Of a stretch of DNA of 64,000 nt, positions 62,185 to 64,000 are shown piece after piece. The notes below the pieces were generated by a model, which ran no database searches, had not been told where the DNA came from, and saw only the letters and a list, made by a program, of their open reading frames with translations. The stretch spans positions 310,001 through 374,000 of the forward strand of contig NZ_JBFCVL010000004.1 in the NCBI RefSeq assembly GCF_040712075.1. Reading direction: 5' to 3'. Numbering within the stretch: position 1 is the first letter of the stretch; each line of letters starts with the position of its first letter. The DNA is from Fodinicurvata sp. EGI_FJ10296 (GTDB lineage Bacteria > Pseudomonadota > Alphaproteobacteria > DSM-16000 > Inquilinaceae). Position numbers and translations under genes: made by a program.

Positions 62185-62414
62185 CTCCCGCCCGCTACCA
62201 TCATGATAGCAAAAGCGCGACACACAGGGTTCTACACGCACCGCATGAACTTCGTCGCCTTTCGCGCGCCGCAATCCGCCCGGCGTGAGGGTTAACCGAC
62301 CCTTGAAACACGCCCTTCCCGATGTCATTTCACGTTTGCATTCACCCAAATGGCTATTCAGCCATCGTTTCACAATCCCCATCCGTGAATTCCCGGACAC
62401 ACAAAGGGCACTGT

Positions 62415-63110
62415 ATGATTACGCTTTATACCTGGGCGACGCCCAACGGATTCAAGGTTTCCATGTTGCTTGAGGAATTGGGCCTCCCCTACGAGGTCGT
62501 GCCCGTGAATATCGGCGCCGGCGACCAGTTCAAGCCGGAATTCCTGGAGATCAGCCCGAACAACAAGATACCGGCGATCGTCGACACCGACGGCCCTGAT
62601 GGAAAACCGATCAGCATCTTTGAATCCGGCGCTATCCTGATCTATCTGGCGGAAAAGACGAAGAGCAGCTTCCTGCCCGCTGATCCACGGCAACGTTACG
62701 AAGTCCTGCAATGGCTGATGTGGCAGATGGGCGGATTCGGCCCGATGCTCGGTCAGGCGCACCATTTCCGGCAGTATGCGCCCGAGCGAATCGACTACCC
62801 CTATGATCGCTATACCAACGAAGCTGGTCGGCTCTATAATGTTCTCGACAAGCAACTCGGCAAGGGACGCTTCATGGTCAGCGACACCTATACCATCGCA
62901 GATGTCGCCACATGGCCCTGGGCACGAACGATCGAGCGCCAAGGCCACAGCTATGACGACTTCCCGAACGTCAAGCGATGGTTCCAGGAGATTGAAGCCC
63001 GCCCGGCAACCGGGAAAGGCGTTAGTCTGCTTCAGGAACTCCGGTCGCCACAGATGGACGACAGTGCCAAGGCTGTGCTGTTCGGCGCCGCGCAGTATCA
63101 GCGGCGGTGA
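62415..63110 (+). CDS. Glutathione S-transferase (YfcG/Ure2-like)
   Basis: A 231-residue GST. The N-terminal thioredoxin-like domain (ITLYTWATPNGFKVSMLLEELGLPYEVVPVNI) has the Ure2/YfcG-type TxNGxK site, then KIPAIVD and the glutathione-binding FESGAILIYLAEK. The C-terminal helical domain includes WLMWQMGGFGPMLGQAHHF, diagnostic of the YfcG/Nu class, which reduces disulfides. ATG 62415 with AAAGG upstream. Overlaps the next gene by four bases. Confidence 0.94.
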   Translation: MITLYTWATPNGFKVSMLLEELGLPYEVVPVNIGAGDQFKPEFLEISPNNKIPAIVDTDGPDGKPISIFESGAILIYLAEKTKSSFLPADPRQRYEVLQWLMWQMGGFGPMLGQAHHFRQYAPERIDYPYDRYTNEAGRLYNVLDKQLGKGRFMVSDTYTIADVATWPWARTIERQGHSYDDFPNVKRWFQEIEARPATGKGVSLLQELRSPQMDDSAKAVLFGAAQYQRR

Positions 63111-63829
63111 CAGAAGCGAGCGCAAGGCCGCGCTCGCGCGCGCAATTCGGTGAGGACGTGGCACTCCACGCCCTCATCGGCGCCGGCCCTGCGACCATCG
63201 TCGAGGTGGGTGGCCACGACGGCGTAACCGGCAGCATGAGCCTCTATTTCGAGGAACTCGGCTGGCCCTGTCTGGTCGTGGAGCCGATCCCGGCGCTGGC
63301 CGAGGCGATCCGCCGCCGGCGGACCTGCATCGTCGTTGAAGCCGCGGCGGACACGACCGAGGGGCAAGCTGATTTTCTGGTGCCCGAGGGCAGCGAGACG
63401 ATCGCAACGCTGGACAACGAAAACACCGCTCATTCCCGTATCGGCGAACATACTGGCGCCGTTAGCCGCATTCAGGTGCGGACCCGCCGCCTCGACGACA
63501 TCCTGCACGATGCCGGCCTTGACCGCGCCGATGTCGTCAGCGTTGACGTCGAAGGCAACGAGCTGAACGTGCTGAACGGATTTTCCCTCAGCCGTTGGAA
63601 TCCACGATTTCTGATTCTCGAAGACAACAGCTTCGGCCGAGATCAGACGGTTCGCCGGCATCTGCAGCACCAGGGCTATCGCATCATGCGCGTGACTGGT
63701 GTCAATCACTGGTACTGTCGGGCCGACGATCCGGCGTTGACCGTGCTGGAACGCACACGATGCCAGGCGATGCTGCTCGCCGTTCGGATTTTCGGAATCG
63801 TAACCGGGCGCGGGCGACCGTCCGGCTAA
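63107..63829 (+). CDS. FkbM family methyltransferase
   Basis: A 240-residue SAM-dependent methyltransferase. AQFGEDVALHALIGAGPATIVEVGGHDGVTGSMSLYFEELGWPCLVVEPIP is the FkbM start with a degenerate SAM loop, and RLDDILHDAGLDRADVVSVDVEGNELNVLNGF is the conserved RLDD...SVDVEG motif. FkbM enzymes O-methylate sugars, polyketides or glycans. The GTG start overlaps the GST stop (GTGA), so the two are co-translated. Substrate unknown. Confidence 0.88.
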   Translation: MTEASARPRSRAQFGEDVALHALIGAGPATIVEVGGHDGVTGSMSLYFEELGWPCLVVEPIPALAEAIRRRRTCIVVEAAADTTEGQADFLVPEGSETIATLDNENTAHSRIGEHTGAVSRIQVRTRRLDDILHDAGLDRADVVSVDVEGNELNVLNGFSLSRWNPRFLILEDNSFGRDQTVRRHLQHQGYRIMRVTGVNHWYCRADDPALTVLERTRCQAMLLAVRIFGIVTGRGRPSG

Positions 63830-63839
63830 CTAACCCGTA

Positions 63840-64000
63840 TCATGCGATATCGCCCAGCACCGCATCGGATGCCGCGAAATGCCCGACAGCCTCCGGCAGG
63901 GCCGGGCTTTCCGCCGGCAGGCCGAGGGCTTGCATCACGGTGGGCACGGAGACCGCACCATCGCGGGTTCGATACGCGCCGCGCACCAGGGCCACGGCAA
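63840..64000 (-). CDS. C-terminal part of an unidentified protein (runs off the window)
   Basis: An open frame on the minus strand enters from the window end and stops at 63840-63842. The 52 visible codons encode LVRGAYRTRDGAVSVPTVMQ, ALGLPAESPALPEAV and a final GDIA. The composition is protein-like and the gene would be convergent with fkbM. I do not recognise the family from this fragment. Confidence 0.5.
   Translation of the reverse strand, partial: AVALVRGAYRTRDGAVSVPTVMQALGLPAESPALPEAVGHFAASDAVLGDIA

Larger units (their letters stand above)
61886..62414. other. Repeat-rich intergenic region downstream of etfBA
   Basis: About 530 bases with no supported gene. It holds a stem-loop (61935-61958) and two copies of the dispersed palindromic repeat in opposite orientation (copy B and copy C). 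The last 130 bases before the GST gene must hold its promoter; no clear consensus was seen. Confidence 0.6.

Noticed and set aside
1-64000. CRISPR array, tRNA, rRNA or prophage
   Set aside because: No regularly spaced repeats, no tRNA-like T-loop sequence in a plausible cloverleaf, and no phage structural or integrase genes were found on reading both strands.

Overview
The window looks like a chromosomal segment of a GC-rich, salt-adapted alphaproteobacterium. Indicators are a C4-pathway 5-aminolevulinate synthase (hemA), a DUF3572 protein and a phasin (all typical of Alphaproteobacteria), and two separate sets of compatible-solute genes. No rRNA, tRNA, CRISPR array, prophage or complete insertion sequence was seen. 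I cannot assign a genus.

Layout. 0-6.4 kb: amidase (-), a small unknown protein, malate synthase G, a PAS-like protein, a cold-shock protein with a clear terminator, and a DUF805 membrane protein. 6.6-13.5 kb (-): a six-gene operon reading substrate-binding protein, ATPase, tandem-fused permease of the glycine-betaine type, SAM methyltransferase, choline-kinase-like phosphotransferase, HAD phosphatase. 13.8-14.6 kb: DeoR regulator. 14.8-18.2 kb (-): gpsA, a HAD-IIB phosphatase and a GgpS-type synthase, which together would make glucosylglycerol from dihydroxyacetone phosphate and an activated glucose. 18.4-19.1 kb: SDR.

19.1-31.6 kb: a sugar/polyol uptake and catabolism region with xylulokinase (-), a ribulokinase-like kinase (+), a divergent UgpC/MalK-type ATPase, an MDR polyol dehydrogenase, a binding protein, a 6-phospho-3-hexuloisomerase, two permeases, a TIM-barrel isomerase/epimerase and a SorC regulator. 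An Rpn-type nuclease gene sits in the middle. 31.6-36.2 kb (-): a secreted HExxH metalloprotease, an AidB-like acyl-CoA dehydrogenase and a DUF502 membrane protein. 36.3-40.6 kb: a tripartite tricarboxylate transporter (TctC-TctB-TctA, -) beside a divergent aspartate dehydrogenase.

40.7-48 kb: two proteins of unknown function, a GlcG/HbpS-like protein, an OmpR/EnvZ-type two-component pair, a CsaA-like protein, a phasin, a TetR regulator and proC. 48-52.5 kb: a PhzE-like fused anthranilate/ADIC synthase preceded by a Trp-rich leader ORF, then rluE-like and hemA genes. 52.5-64 kb: AI-2E family transporter, DUF3572, an orphan phnM, an RNHCP zinc protein, a CRTAC1-like FG-GAP protein, an AEC transporter, a SHOCT protein, Sco, a lipoprotein, etfBA, a GST, an FkbM methyltransferase and the end of one more gene on the minus strand.

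Most interesting for follow-up: the betaine-type transporter/methyltransferase/kinase/phosphatase operon, whose combined pathway I do not recognise; the self-contained glucosylglycerol operon; the PhzE-like synthase under an apparent Trp attenuator; the polyol cluster with a hexuloisomerase but no hexulose-phosphate synthase; and a palindromic dispersed repeat present in three copies. All functions are inferred from sequence by reading; no database search was run.
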